64,000 nucleotides of DNA from Penicillus capitatus (lineage: Eukaryota; Chlorophyta). A model generated the notes under the pieces. That model was given only the letters and a program-made list of their open reading frames with translations. It was not told where the DNA came from and made no database searches. The DNA lies in contig OZ287708.1 of assembly GCA_965649825.1 (NCBI GenBank), positions 1 through 64,000 on the forward strand, in the 5' to 3' direction. Every line of letters starts with the position of its first letter. Position 1 is the first letter of the stretch. Of the stretch, positions 34,258-43,517 are shown one piece after another. Position numbers and translations under genes: made by a program.

Positions 34258-37200
34258 GTTTTTTGAAACTGAGACGTTGTGGATCAAGATTTTGTTGCCT
34301 TTGTCGTCGTAGACTGCGTCCTCCTCGCAGTTGAGCTGCAACTTGAATGCTTGAAGGGCCTGCATTCCCAGAATCGGGCGTTGGACACCTTCACAGACGA
34401 CAAATGGAATCTCAGCGCTCTGTTTCCCGAGGGTACACACCAAAGCGATCTCGCCACTTGGCCTGGTCGTCTGGTTGTTGAAGCTGGTTACATCTCTAAC
34501 CTTCGACGACCTGAGGACCAAGTTGTGTCTCCTTGCCAGCTTTGCCGGAAGTATATTGGTCTGCGCACCGGTGTCCAACAGGCACGAGATTTTTCCGGCA
34601 ATATTCTCCATGTTGAGTGGGACATTATACTGTATCATCCTCTGAGAATTCTGGCGCTGTACCGGATTCGCTTGTCCTAAAGTCCCCGATTCTGTCGTCT
34701 TTGGGGCTTTCGCGAGTACAGGACAGTCTCTACCGGAGTGGCCTTTTTTATTGCATCTCTCGCAGGTGTGTCCGTACTCTTGTCGCACGCCTTGCTTGTC
34801 GTTGTTGGGAGCGTTGCTTCGTGTATTCCGTCCTCCGTGTAAGCATTCGTCGATGATCCTTTGTACACGTGGCCAGTTGCCCGCATCTCCCCATGGCAGT
34901 CCACGCAGACGTGCCTGGATTTGTGCGTTCGCAATATTGAAGATTCTCTCCGTCGCCGTAGCGTACTTGACGGGGTCATCTATCAATTCGAGCAGCTTTG
35001 ACATTCTGCGTGTGAACTGCGAGAGATTCTCTTTACGTTTTGGCAACATCCTGTGTACGTTCTTTACGGTGGGACCATCTTTCTCGACGTGTCTAGTGGG
35101 AGTCTGGCTTTTTGGAGTGTGTGGAGTTGCAGCTTCACTAGGGCGACGCTTGTCTGAGTCCTGACGTATTTGTTGACTCTGTTTCCGTTCGGTTGTTCCT
35201 TGGGTCTCGTGCGATGGCTCAGGCTCGGGGTGATGTAACTCACATCCGACTTGCTGCACTCGCATCCGATCCTCAACCGCTTCTACTCGTTGCCCGATAG
35301 TAAGTATGCTGGCCTCCACAACCTCTTCCAATCTCCCTTGTCTATTGACAAGTCTGTCCTCGAGTTCTGCAGCGCGTCTCATAAGCCCATCTTGCATCGC
35401 TTGAACACTTTCCATCAAGGATTGTATCAAGCCACGTTGTTCAGTGTCTTGGCGGACTTCCGGCGATGGGTCTGGGTGGATTTCCGTCACTGTATTTTGT
35501 TGGTCTGCCCGTCGTGGTGCCGAATGTTGCGGTGGCGGAGGCGACTGAGATGGCGCGACAGGACGAGAAGGACTGGATGACGGCGTTGACTCCTGCGGCG
35601 GTGACTGGGATGGCGGCGGTGGCGACTGTTGTGTAGGCGTTGGTGGTGACTGCTCTTGTGACGACTGCTGAGTGGTCAGTTCTTGAGTCAGTTGCTGCGC
35701 CTGAGCCCTATGTCCCCGCATCAGATTCCACACGATTCTGAGTAACCAGCAAATCCCCTGGGTTATGGCTACGACTCGCATCACAACCTTGCGGATGTTC
35801 CTGAATACATTCAAGATCCATGCAGCGACCTTGTATAGAAGCATAGCAGCGCCTACCAACTGCCAGCCGTTCCCCGTCGCCAGGGCACTACGAATTGCTC
35901 TGAGTCCAAATTTATCCCAAAGCGTGCCTAACATCCACGTGACCGCGTTATCTCGGGCACCGGTTAGCCATTTTATGAAACGGTCGAGGAATGTTTCATT
36001 CTCATGACTGTTTCCCCAACCTGTAACTTGACTCTCGCATATGCACTCGTCGAGGGCCGTCTTCAGATTTCCCGTATGTTCGTTGATTCTATATATTGTC
36101 TTCCTAATCTCGTCCAGGGTGTCGTTGAGCCGTTTCCAATCATCATTTAAACCTTTCGGGCCCCATGCGTCTTGGGAGTCCTGTTGGCCTTGAGAGTTCG
36201 TTGATGAACCGCTCATCGAGATGTTCTCGAACTGGTTCAAATCGTACAATGACTCATTGAAGGCCTTCAGTTCTCCCTCGATTTTCGGCCTGGATGGAAG
36301 GTTGTTGATGACTGAAACTGTGACAGTCGTCAATAGATTAGTCGGATAGAAGACGGAGAGTACCCCTCTGTTTGCTACCCAATTGATGACTCCGTGAGTG
36401 GTAAGGCCCACGACGGCGCTAGTCATCATCTCCGTTACGTAGTCCGGCCATGTGATATCCAAGTCTCTCATCCAAACGGGGATCGCGGCCCAAGGTTCTC
36501 TAGCGTCGAGAGGTAGAGCATTCCCTAATCCGTGCATGTCAAATACATTCTCTGGGGGAAGCTCCTGTTCGGGTCCTTGGCCTTCCTCTGACTGCGTATC
36601 TTCAACTTCAGGCTCGGATTGTGGGGTAGCCGTGTCTTCGTACGTATCCTGCTGTGCTTCGGCTGGTATTGCGTACACGAAATCTAATGCTCCGGGCTCG
36701 GTCCCGACATACAGGTCATCATATTCATCTTCCAGATACGCATCGACTGATTCGACAATCTCATCAATTTCGTCCGAGTACGTCGCTTTAGATCTCTCTT
36801 CTGGTTGTTCCTTTCCGGTTGATATGCGCTCTCCGGCAGAGAGTCCACTTTGATCTTCGGGGTCGGCTACGGGTATAGCGTATCCGAAGCGTCTGCGCAG
36901 AGCTCTCGCCGACGACATTACGGTGAAATCGTTCTTGCCGTTTCGAGGGTCTCCGTATGTCAGATCGTATACTCTCTGTCTGGACGTGTCCAGAAGTTCC
37001 TTCTGGCCCCAATTCTCAGGATGGGGTTCACCTCGGACGAGTAGAAAAAGTGAGATGTCGGTCGTTGATATTGGTCGCCCGTCCCAGTAGATCCTGGCGC
37101 CTTCGCTCAGAACCTTGATCAGCATGTTGGTTTCGCCCATGGATAGTCCCCCTGCCGCATCATAAAAGATAATGCCTTTGGGGCAACCGATGACGAATTC

Positions 37201-37584
37201 TGCGATCTCCTTCTGTATCATTCCGGCGTCGACCGAATAGTCACCCGGGGTTTTGATGTACAGAAGGCAACCTCCCTTGTGCAGATCTGGTTCCTTCCTG
37301 ATTTCGTTAGTCAGCGAGTCACATTTCCCTGTGGTACAGTATAGAATTGTGGACGTCGCTTTTTCTTGAAACAGGACAGGTTCCTTTGTATTCAAGTCGT
37401 GGGCGAGGTTAACGATGTATCCATCAATCCAGTCTTCGCCACTGCGGACGTTGTTCTGGATGCTTGTTAGAGTTTTATTCCGTAACTCTACTATTCCATC
37501 CTTCCAGCCGAACCATGCGCCGTGCGTGACGGCGGCATAGCATAGAACCCACAACAGCATTGGGAGCACTCGCTCCGAAACCAT
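34255..37584 (-). CDS. gag: Retrotransposon 1 Gag-protease with signal peptide and TM segments
   Basis: 1109 aa from the ATG at 37584, which spans the LTR/PBS junction (M-VSER is encoded by the PBS). Order: signal peptide (about 1-21), a large N-terminal domain with several N-glycosylation sequons (about 22-570), one or two TM helices (about 576-594 and 600-619), a Pro/Ser/Gln-rich spacer, a coiled-coil stretch (about 720-775), a CX2CX4HX4C zinc knuckle (about 941-954) and a retropepsin-type protease (LLDTG at about 1002-1006). Residues about 75-190 have a torsin/AAA+-like pattern with degenerate catalytic motifs. The protein ends SKN-stop on the slippery site. A signal peptide and TM ahead of nucleocapsid is unlike ordinary Gag and resembles an Env-type ectodomain fused to Gag. 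Confidence 0.85.
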   Translation of the reverse strand: MVSERVLPMLLWVLCYAAVTHGAWFGWKDGIVELRNKTLTSIQNNVRSGEDWIDGYIVNLAHDLNTKEPVLFQEKATSTILYCTTGKCDSLTNEIRKEPDLHKGGCLLYIKTPGDYSVDAGMIQKEIAEFVIGCPKGIIFYDAAGGLSMGETNMLIKVLSEGARIYWDGRPISTTDISLFLLVRGEPHPENWGQKELLDTSRQRVYDLTYGDPRNGKNDFTVMSSARALRRRFGYAIPVADPEDQSGLSAGERISTGKEQPEERSKATYSDEIDEIVESVDAYLEDEYDDLYVGTEPGALDFVYAIPAEAQQDTYEDTATPQSEPEVEDTQSEEGQGPEQELPPENVFDMHGLGNALPLDAREPWAAIPVWMRDLDITWPDYVTEMMTSAVVGLTTHGVINWVANRGVLSVFYPTNLLTTVTVSVINNLPSRPKIEGELKAFNESLYDLNQFENISMSGSSTNSQGQQDSQDAWGPKGLNDDWKRLNDTLDEIRKTIYRINEHTGNLKTALDECICESQVTGWGNSHENETFLDRFIKWLTGARDNAVTWMLGTLWDKFGLRAIRSALATGNGWQLVGAAMLLYKVAAWILNVFRNIRKVVMRVVAITQGICWLLRIVWNLMRGHRAQAQQLTQELTTQQSSQEQSPPTPTQQSPPPPSQSPPQESTPSSSPSRPVAPSQSPPPPQHSAPRRADQQNTVTEIHPDPSPEVRQDTEQRGLIQSLMESVQAMQDGLMRRAAELEDRLVNRQGRLEEVVEASILTIGQRVEAVEDRMRVQQVGCELHHPEPEPSHETQGTTERKQSQQIRQDSDKRRPSEAATPHTPKSQTPTRHVEKDGPTVKNVHRMLPKRKENLSQFTRRMSKLLELIDDPVKYATATERIFNIANAQIQARLRGLPWGDAGNWPRVQRIIDECLHGGRNTRSNAPNNDKQGVRQEYGHTCERCNKKGHSGRDCPVLAKAPKTTESGTLGQANPVQRQNSQRMIQYNVPLNMENIAGKISCLLDTGAQTNILPAKLARRHNLVLRSSKVRDVTSFNNQTTRPSGEIALVCTLGKQSAEIPFVVCEGVQRPILGMQALQAFKLQLNCEEDAVYDDKGNKILIHNVSVSKN
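34258..34264 (-). promoter_or_regulatory. -1 ribosomal frameshift site of retrotransposon 1
   Basis: The heptamer A_AAA_AAC, read in frame as TCA AAA AAC, sits directly before the Gag TAA. A small GCCTG/CAGGC stem follows about 10 nt later. Slipping back one base continues straight into Pol. Same heptamer, same position as in retrotransposon 2. Confidence 0.85.
37569..37583 (-). other. Primer-binding site of retrotransposon 1
   Basis: TGGTTTCGGAGCGAG starts immediately after the 5' LTR on the minus strand; 15 nt identical to the PBS of retrotransposon 2. TGG matches the CCA end of a tRNA. The tRNA is not identified; its 3' end would read CTCGCTCCGAAACCA. Confidence 0.8.
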
Positions 37585-37890
37585 GTCGCGTAGGGTTTTA
37601 GATGGGAACAATTTGAGTGGTGGGCGCACGTAAACCTTTTTGAAACGTAAAGCCTAACAAACGAAAGACGAGATCTGTACATCGACAACGCTTTTATAGG
37701 GTACTTTATTTAAGGAACAAAGAAGGAATATTCTGAGAAGATTCCGGAATCTACTTGGAATCTGTGACGTAGAGCCGCGGGTCTATTTGTGGATGGGAAG
37801 CTATAGAGAACCTACGACCTGTCACTTGGAGATCGACACAAGTGTAAGTAGATGAGCGCATTATCGTGAGCGCTACGCCTTAACACGACA
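37584..37890 (-). repeat. 5' LTR of retrotransposon 1
   Basis: 307 bp. On the minus strand it contains TATAAAA at 37692-37698, a likely promoter, and AATAAA at 37705-37710. Five bases (CGACA) duplicating the terminus follow at 37891-37895. Confidence 0.93.
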
Positions 37891-37895
37891 CGACA

Positions 37896-38539
37896 ACGGT
37901 AAGCGCGTTGAGGAATGCATGTACGAGACCGTTGATCGTCGGCTCCTGGCTTTGCCAGTTGGACTGGCGATTTGGCATTCCTCACCGAACACCGAGTGAG
38001 ATACATGTCAACATCGACGTGCGGGACCGAGTCCAATAGATGCATTGCATTCACAGAACAAGGCATTCTTAGATGATAGTGTGAGAAAACATACATTGGG
38101 TGATGAGCTCTGTGGACTGTAAAACGATCTCAGATGAGCGAGAATGTGTCTGTTCACGATGAATTGGAGTGTCAGCAGACACTGTCTGTCGCGTATGGCA
38201 ACTTTACCTGGCAGGCAAGGAGTGATTGCAGAGCTGATGGCCACAATCAATGAACCGTTGAGTGGAAAATCGAAGAGTTGCGGCATACTCTACGATGGTA
38301 GGCACACAAGACGTCATAGCAGGTCGTACAGTAAGTGCTTAGTATGTTAATCCTTGATTCCCGACGAAAACACTGCAGTGTGTGCGGATGCCAGACGGGT
38401 GTCATCGCTGTCGGTTACAGGGTAACAGACGACCAGCTTCTTCAAACGATGAGTGCCTGCGTCGGTTGGCGATGTATCATACCGTCGTACGGTGAAGGGC
38501 AATGAAAAGTAAGTGATAGGCAGCTTCCTACACGAATGC
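37896..38539. other. Displaced right part of unit 3, no gene seen
   Basis: 37896-38350 continues the sequence interrupted at 30943 and matches 21120-21540. Then unique sequence up to the promoter of the VWA gene. Only short frames. Confidence 0.5.
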
Positions 38540-38546
38540 TATAAAA
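38540..38546 (+). promoter_or_regulatory. TATA box of the VWA/C-type lectin gene
   Basis: TATAAAA 62 nt before the ATG at 38602, close to the 75-76 nt spacing seen for the proline-rich genes. Confidence 0.65.
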
Positions 38547-38601
38547 CCCTGCGGTCGCCTTCTCTTTAGCGTAACAACTGTCCATCGCTCGACACTCGAA
38601 G

Positions 38602-40821
38602 ATGTGTCCGACCCACCGTCTACTCTATGTGCTTTTCATTGCGCTAACGGCTTGGTTTCCGGCTCGGGCACAGCCAAGCACAAACATACCACGCTCAATC
38701 CAGGAAGTCATCGCGGAGAAAGAGAATTTCATTCGCGGCTTCGCGAAGTACGCAGAAAGCCTCTACGCGCAGAGAGAGGAGGTCGTCGAGACATGTCAGT
38801 GCGCAAAGCACGCTTGTTCGGACGATTTTGGCGACGTCGAATGCGTCGATTTCTTTGGACAGCATCCCGAGTGCGACTTACCGCACCGCCATATCGACCG
38901 CACGAAGTCGGTCTGTCGAACTCCGCCGAACATCCCAATGGACGAACTGGGTCCGTGGCTTAAAGAGAGCATCTGCGTTTACCAGAATATCACGGGATAC
39001 GTGCAAGAAGCGTGTGGACCGGAATGCAAGTCGATGTACGTCGGTATGTCTCACTCTCCGCCGCGCCGAGGTCACTCTTTTGTCTTAGGCACGAAAGATG
39101 GACACTTTACCATATATCCCGGAAGGGCCCGCGAACGCTACCCCAAAAGCAAATGGAGTGACACGCACGTCTGCGAGGAATACGACCCGCGCAAGCGTCC
39201 GTGGTATGTGGGGGCAAGCACCGGTCCAAAAGACATTGTTCTCGTTCTCGATGTCTCAGGATCCATGGGTGAGCCCATTGACCTGGAAAACAACCCCAAA
39301 TGGGATCTGGTAAAGAGAGCAGCGAGCGAAACGCTTGACACCTTGACCGTGGCTGACCATGTGAATGTGGTGCTCTTCTCCGACGACGCCAAGGTCCTCT
39401 GGACAGAATCTGGACTCGCCAGAGCCCTTTCGGAGAACATCGATAAAATCAAGATGCAGCTGGAGGAAGTGCAGCCAGCGAACAACACGAATTTCACGGC
39501 GGCATTCGAAGCAGCTTTCCCTCTGTTGTGGCGCAACTGTGACGAGGAACCTCCTCCGTGCTCAAAGTGTGAGAAGATTGTGCTCTTCCTGACGGATGGG
39601 CGAGACACGTCCAGAAGACGCGATGAGAGTATCAAACCATCAAAGATGGCTGAAGTGATCGAGGGACTGCAGACGAAACTGGAGAAAGAGACGGGCAAAA
39701 GATCGGCCATCTTCACGTTCTCCATGTCAGAAGACGCCGACGATGCCATTCCACGCCAAATCGCCTGCGCCAACAGCGGAGCGTGGGCATACGTCGGTCC
39801 CAGAACAAACCCGCTGGATTCTCTGCTTTCGTACTACCTGTACACATCCGCCGGGCTGCGCGGCATCTCCCCCGTATGGATTGAGCCTTACGAAGACGCA
39901 AGCGGTTTGGGGATCGTGACGACGGTGGCCCTGCCGATATACGCACGAGGAACAGAGCAGGAACACGACGTCTTCTTGGGCGTCGTCGGGCACCAGGTCC
40001 TCTTGGACGAACTCGTCGGAGAGCACGTCAGTCTGGATGATGTTCTTCACGAACTGATTAAAAGGACAAGAGATTGCCCGTACTCAGTCGAAACGCCATG
40101 CGAGCTCCAAGTCTACCGACACGCTCGCGACGACCGAGCACTCTGTACAGACGCTTTACCCGCGAACGAGACCATTGAAGCCGAGGATGACGAAGTGCGT
40201 TCGGATGAGGATGATGCGACTCGGAATAGTTGCTACGTGTTTAGAAACGACTACTACAGAAGGTCACTCGAAAAGGTTTCATGGAAAGAGGCCGTTTCCA
40301 AATGCGAGGATCATGGAGGTGAGTTGGTCAGCATTGACGATGTCGAAGAGCTTGGCTTCGTCAGTCGAGTCGCATCGATCGACGGATCGTGGGTCGGTGC
40401 TAATAAGGACGGCTATGAAGTTTTTTCTTGGATCGATGATCGACTGCCCCTCCTCGGAAACAATTCCAGTTACTGGGGCGTTCAGGAGCCGATCTTTCAG
40501 ATGGGAAACGAAGAGTGTGCTGCCATCGACACAAGAGGCATTGTTGGAAACATGCACGCCAAGAGTTGTGACAAGAGACTGTCCTACATCTGCAAGTTCA
40601 GATCGGAGGGGCCCTGTGGAGAGAATATTGGCACTATGCCAGACACAGGCTACTTCACAATCCCGCATCTCGGCGCCTGCATTGATATCTCCAACGCGCT
40701 GGAATCGACGCGTCCGCTTTCTCAAGCAAAGAACCTCAGGTCCAGAGAAGTCGTGTGCAGGTTTGGACCCTCAGGAGCAGGAAACGAAGAGGTTATTTGC
40801 TGCGACGGCACTGGCAAGTAG
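38602..40821 (+). CDS. Secreted VWA (alpha2delta-like) and C-type lectin domain protein
   Basis: 739 aa, one exon. Signal peptide about 1-23 (ends ARA). An N-terminal Cys-containing sensor-like region leads to DPRKRPWYVGASTGPKD (about 195-211), the hallmark preceding the VWA domain in voltage-gated calcium channel alpha2delta proteins. The VWA domain (about 212-400) keeps a MIDAS: DVSGS at 217-221, a Thr near 299 and LTDG at 330-333. A middle region (about 410-515) may be the cache part. A C-type lectin domain spans about 544-664 (C544, WIDD, NEECAAI, C664). A Cys-rich tail ends VICCDG. There is no TM helix, so it is secreted or peripheral, perhaps in cell-surface adhesion or carbohydrate binding in a divalent-cation-dependent way. 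Function is inferred from domains. Confidence 0.85.
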   Translation: MCPTHRLLYVLFIALTAWFPARAQPSTNIPRSIQEVIAEKENFIRGFAKYAESLYAQREEVVETCQCAKHACSDDFGDVECVDFFGQHPECDLPHRHIDRTKSVCRTPPNIPMDELGPWLKESICVYQNITGYVQEACGPECKSMYVGMSHSPPRRGHSFVLGTKDGHFTIYPGRARERYPKSKWSDTHVCEEYDPRKRPWYVGASTGPKDIVLVLDVSGSMGEPIDLENNPKWDLVKRAASETLDTLTVADHVNVVLFSDDAKVLWTESGLARALSENIDKIKMQLEEVQPANNTNFTAAFEAAFPLLWRNCDEEPPPCSKCEKIVLFLTDGRDTSRRRDESIKPSKMAEVIEGLQTKLEKETGKRSAIFTFSMSEDADDAIPRQIACANSGAWAYVGPRTNPLDSLLSYYLYTSAGLRGISPVWIEPYEDASGLGIVTTVALPIYARGTEQEHDVFLGVVGHQVLLDELVGEHVSLDDVLHELIKRTRDCPYSVETPCELQVYRHARDDRALCTDALPANETIEAEDDEVRSDEDDATRNSCYVFRNDYYRRSLEKVSWKEAVSKCEDHGGELVSIDDVEELGFVSRVASIDGSWVGANKDGYEVFSWIDDRLPLLGNNSSYWGVQEPIFQMGNEECAAIDTRGIVGNMHAKSCDKRLSYICKFRSEGPCGENIGTMPDTGYFTIPHLGACIDISNALESTRPLSQAKNLRSREVVCRFGPSGAGNEEVICCDGTGK

Positions 40822-41153
40822 CTGACTGATTTCATTCCGTTTTGCAAGGACGTCACGCTAGTGTGACCACACAAAGATACTATTGAAGTTCCCATTGAGG
40901 GAACCGACATTAAGTTTGAATCGACAAGTACCTAGACTAGCAGTCCTGTTCCTTGTGCTTACGACTCGTTGAACGTGCGAAATCTGCGCGAAGTCGAGCG
41001 AAGAGTGTCGAATTCCTCTGCAGTCAGGTGGATTGCAAGGAAGAGAGTGTGTCTCCGCGCAGAATCTCCTCGCTTTCTGCGTCGTTCTTTGGAAGAACGA
41101 ACGTGCATGGGCGCACACCACCGCGAACGTCACATCACGCTTGGCTAGCGAGG

Positions 41154-41330
41154 ATGGCATCCATCCTTCGATATCTCCTGCTGCTCTTCCTCTTCGGCGC
41201 ATTCTACTTCGCCCTGGTCACAAGGGCGAACTCCAAAGCGGCAACTGAGACGTGCCCTGCCGTCGACGATGACTGTGTCGTCGACGATGATGATGAGAAC
41301 GAATGCGTCCCCAGAGTGAAGAGGCACTGA
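41154..41330 (+). CDS. Small secreted acidic peptide, 58 aa
   Basis: Signal peptide or signal anchor (MASILRYLLLLFLFGAFYFA), then a short acidic part with three Cys and runs of Asp (VDDDCVVDDDDENEC), ending in a basic VPRVKRH. No family recognised. It lies between two genes for extracellular proteins on the same strand. Short length and lack of homologues in view keep confidence moderate. Confidence 0.45.
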   Translation: MASILRYLLLLFLFGAFYFALVTRANSKAATETCPAVDDDCVVDDDDENECVPRVKRH

Positions 41331-42369
41331 TCTCTGTGCTCGTAGTGAAATGCCTGAGTGCATTCTAGGAATGTCCGTGCACGAATGATCGAGAGTGCTG
41401 CAGCAGAATCTGCTGCAGTTCGTTAGGGGGACTGCCTGTCTGCTGCTAACAGCATCGTTTTCAGAGAAGAATGCCTCTTCGACGCTCCTCAAAGGAAATG
41501 CCGAGGCCGCCTTGACATGACACACTTTTTCCTAAGCTATCTAAGAGTGCAAAGCTGGATGCCATATAAGTTGGAAAGGCCCTTCGAGATAGGACATGTT
41601 CTGAAACATTGCCAGATTTGTTTTTAATGGAACATCTTCGGGAACAAACACATGACGCTCTCTGCCTGTGTGAGATACAGAGTCAAAATGTGTTGTGAAG
41701 CATCGCGTCGCAGAGCGGAAGAATCGATTTCGGCGCATGGGAAGTTGAAGGGTGTGTCTGTCATAGCTGTTAGTCAAAAGACGGAATCTGAGATCCGTGT
41801 GGAGGTCTCATGAACTGGGATGCAACAGAGGGAGTCCATGACTCAGGTTCAACGCAGAAGAGTGAGTTGACATAAAACTCCTTGTTTTCTCTTACATCCA
41901 CTAACGAATGCACGCGTCTCGTCCAGTCGCCGAAAGAGAAAAAGGATCTTGCTCATTCCATGAGAAGCTGCAGATATAGAATATTGAAGCAGGAGCGTGA
42001 CCCAACGTCCAAAATGGATGGATGGCTAGATCCGCAATGTTGCCTGCTATTTAACGAGCTGTGTATGACTCAGCGTTGTGAAGTCACTCGATGGAGCAGT
42101 CTCTCATCGTTTCTCTCCCTTGATCTTTACCTCTTGCGTGACGACAGCAAACGCATCGACCACTTTCTCGCCGAACGGCTTCTCCCTCAATAGCCGCGGG
42201 AGATTCCAACCGATAGATACGTCACGCCGTCCTTTCAATTTGGCGGCGCACTGGACCGGCCAATTGACGGTTCATTTCGCCAGGCTTGCCTCAGGGCCGC
42301 CGTTCAAAGGCTACGAAAAGCCTCATTCGTTCGCCACAGCACCCATTCGCTCGGATACGTTCAGACGCC
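41331..42369. other. Intergenic region before the GH17 gene
   Basis: No coding feature I can support. Contains the inverted repeat GCTGCAGCAGAATCTGCTGC near 41398-41417. No TATA box recognised before 42370. Confidence 0.5.
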
Positions 42370-43517
42370 ATGCATTGGCCTTCGCTCTTGGCTCTTGCTC
42401 TTGTCGCATGCGCTTTCCATTCGGCCAACGGTGTCGGCTCATTCGGCAGCGACTACGACAGGAATGCCCGTCTGTCTAACGGGCCTCTCTACGGCGTCAC
42501 TTACTCTCCCTTTGCCCTGGACCTCGGCTCGATGCGCCTGCCGGTATATCAAGTCAATCAGGACATGCAGATTATACGGGAAGTTGCGGACCACGTCCGT
42601 CTTTACAACATCGCGGTGTGTCCCGACGTCACCCAAGTACGGACGGAACCACAAGCGACGCCGGAACCGAACGCACCAACGATGGGATGTCCATGTGTAG
42701 GCGATTCTCAGTTTTTGTCAGAGTAATGGGATGCGCGCCATCATCGGCCCCTATCTCTCCGGAAACGAGGCGATGAATGACCAGGAGGTCGCAGCAGTGG
42801 GACCCATTCTCGCCGAACATGGCAACATTATCGACGCCATCATTGTCGGAAACGAAGTGCGTCTCCCTCACGCCCTCCATCCACGATGACCATCCCATCT
42901 CTGCATTAGGTCCTCTTCAGTGAGACCCTATCCCTGAATGATCTGCTTTCCTACATCCGTCAAGTGAAGAGGATCGTTTCGAACGGTGGATACCAGACGC
43001 CAGTCACGACGGCGGATGTCTGGCCTGTGTATGAATCTGCGATCGGTCCAGAACTCGTCGGTGAGACAGACTTCATCTGCATGAACATGCAGCCGTTCTG
43101 GGAGGGGTGGGATATCGTCTGTCCCACGGGCGTAGACTATGACTGTCTGTCGGCGGGGAGTTATGTCCATGCCAAAGCCAATGGACTCGCTCAGTACTTT
43201 AGCAAACCGGTGTGGATCTGCGAATCGGGATGGCCGACAGAAGGGGAGCGATGCTGCGAAGGCTGAGCCCAGTTTCGAGAATCTAACCATTTTCCTTAAG
43301 GAACTAGTGAGCGGCGGGAAACAGGTGAATCGCCCAACGTTATATCCACGTCATTTTTGACGAAGACTGGAAACGCATCTGGTCACCCTGCGGTACCTGC
43401 GAGGGACTGAGTACAGGAGTGAACGATCCCTCCTGCAATTCGTGTGAACTGGATTATCATTTCGGTATCTATGAGTCTGATCGCACTCCGAAGAAGGGAG
43501 TCACTCTTCCTGCTTGA
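42370..43517 (+). CDS. Glycoside hydrolase family 17 (1,3-beta-glucanase-like), two frame breaks
   Basis: Start ATG 42370 gives the signal peptide MHWPSLLALALVACAFHSANG. Exons: 42370-42636 (YGVTYSPFALD...VRLYNIAVCPDVTQ), 42722-42856 (SNGMRAIIGPYL...IVGNE) and 42910 onward (VLFSETLSLND...). Both introns are short with GT...AG ends (42637-42721 and 42857-42909). The GH17 acid/base Glu (GNEV, across intron 2) and nucleophile Glu (ESGWPTEG) are both present. After ESGWPTEG the frame must change twice: near 43250 (one extra G in a G run) and near 43342 (one extra base). The C-terminal part (FDEDWKRIW...VTLPA, stop at 43515-43517) is otherwise intact. It would hydrolyse 1,3-beta-glucan in wall or storage material. 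The breaks mean a recent pseudogene or sequencing errors. Confidence 0.78.

Larger units (their letters stand above)
30944..37895 (-). mobile_element. LTR retrotransposon 1 (Ty3/gypsy-type domain order, membrane-anchored Gag)
   Basis: About 6.95 kb on the minus strand: 5' LTR (37584-37890) - PBS - gag-protease - (-1 frameshift) - RT - RNase H - integrase - purine-rich tract - 3' LTR (30944-31250). The LTRs are 307 bp and differ at about one site by eye, so insertion is recent. It split a sequence still contiguous at 20945-21300. Flanks read TACGG on the left and ACGG on the right after five extra bases (CGACA), so a 4- to 5-bp target duplication is likely but not clean. A frameshift inside RT suggests it cannot move by itself. 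Confidence 0.93.

Noticed and set aside
37891-37895. Five-base CGACA as part of the target-site duplication of retrotransposon 1
   Set aside because: It repeats the LTR terminus rather than the left flank; ACGG is the better, still imperfect, duplication.
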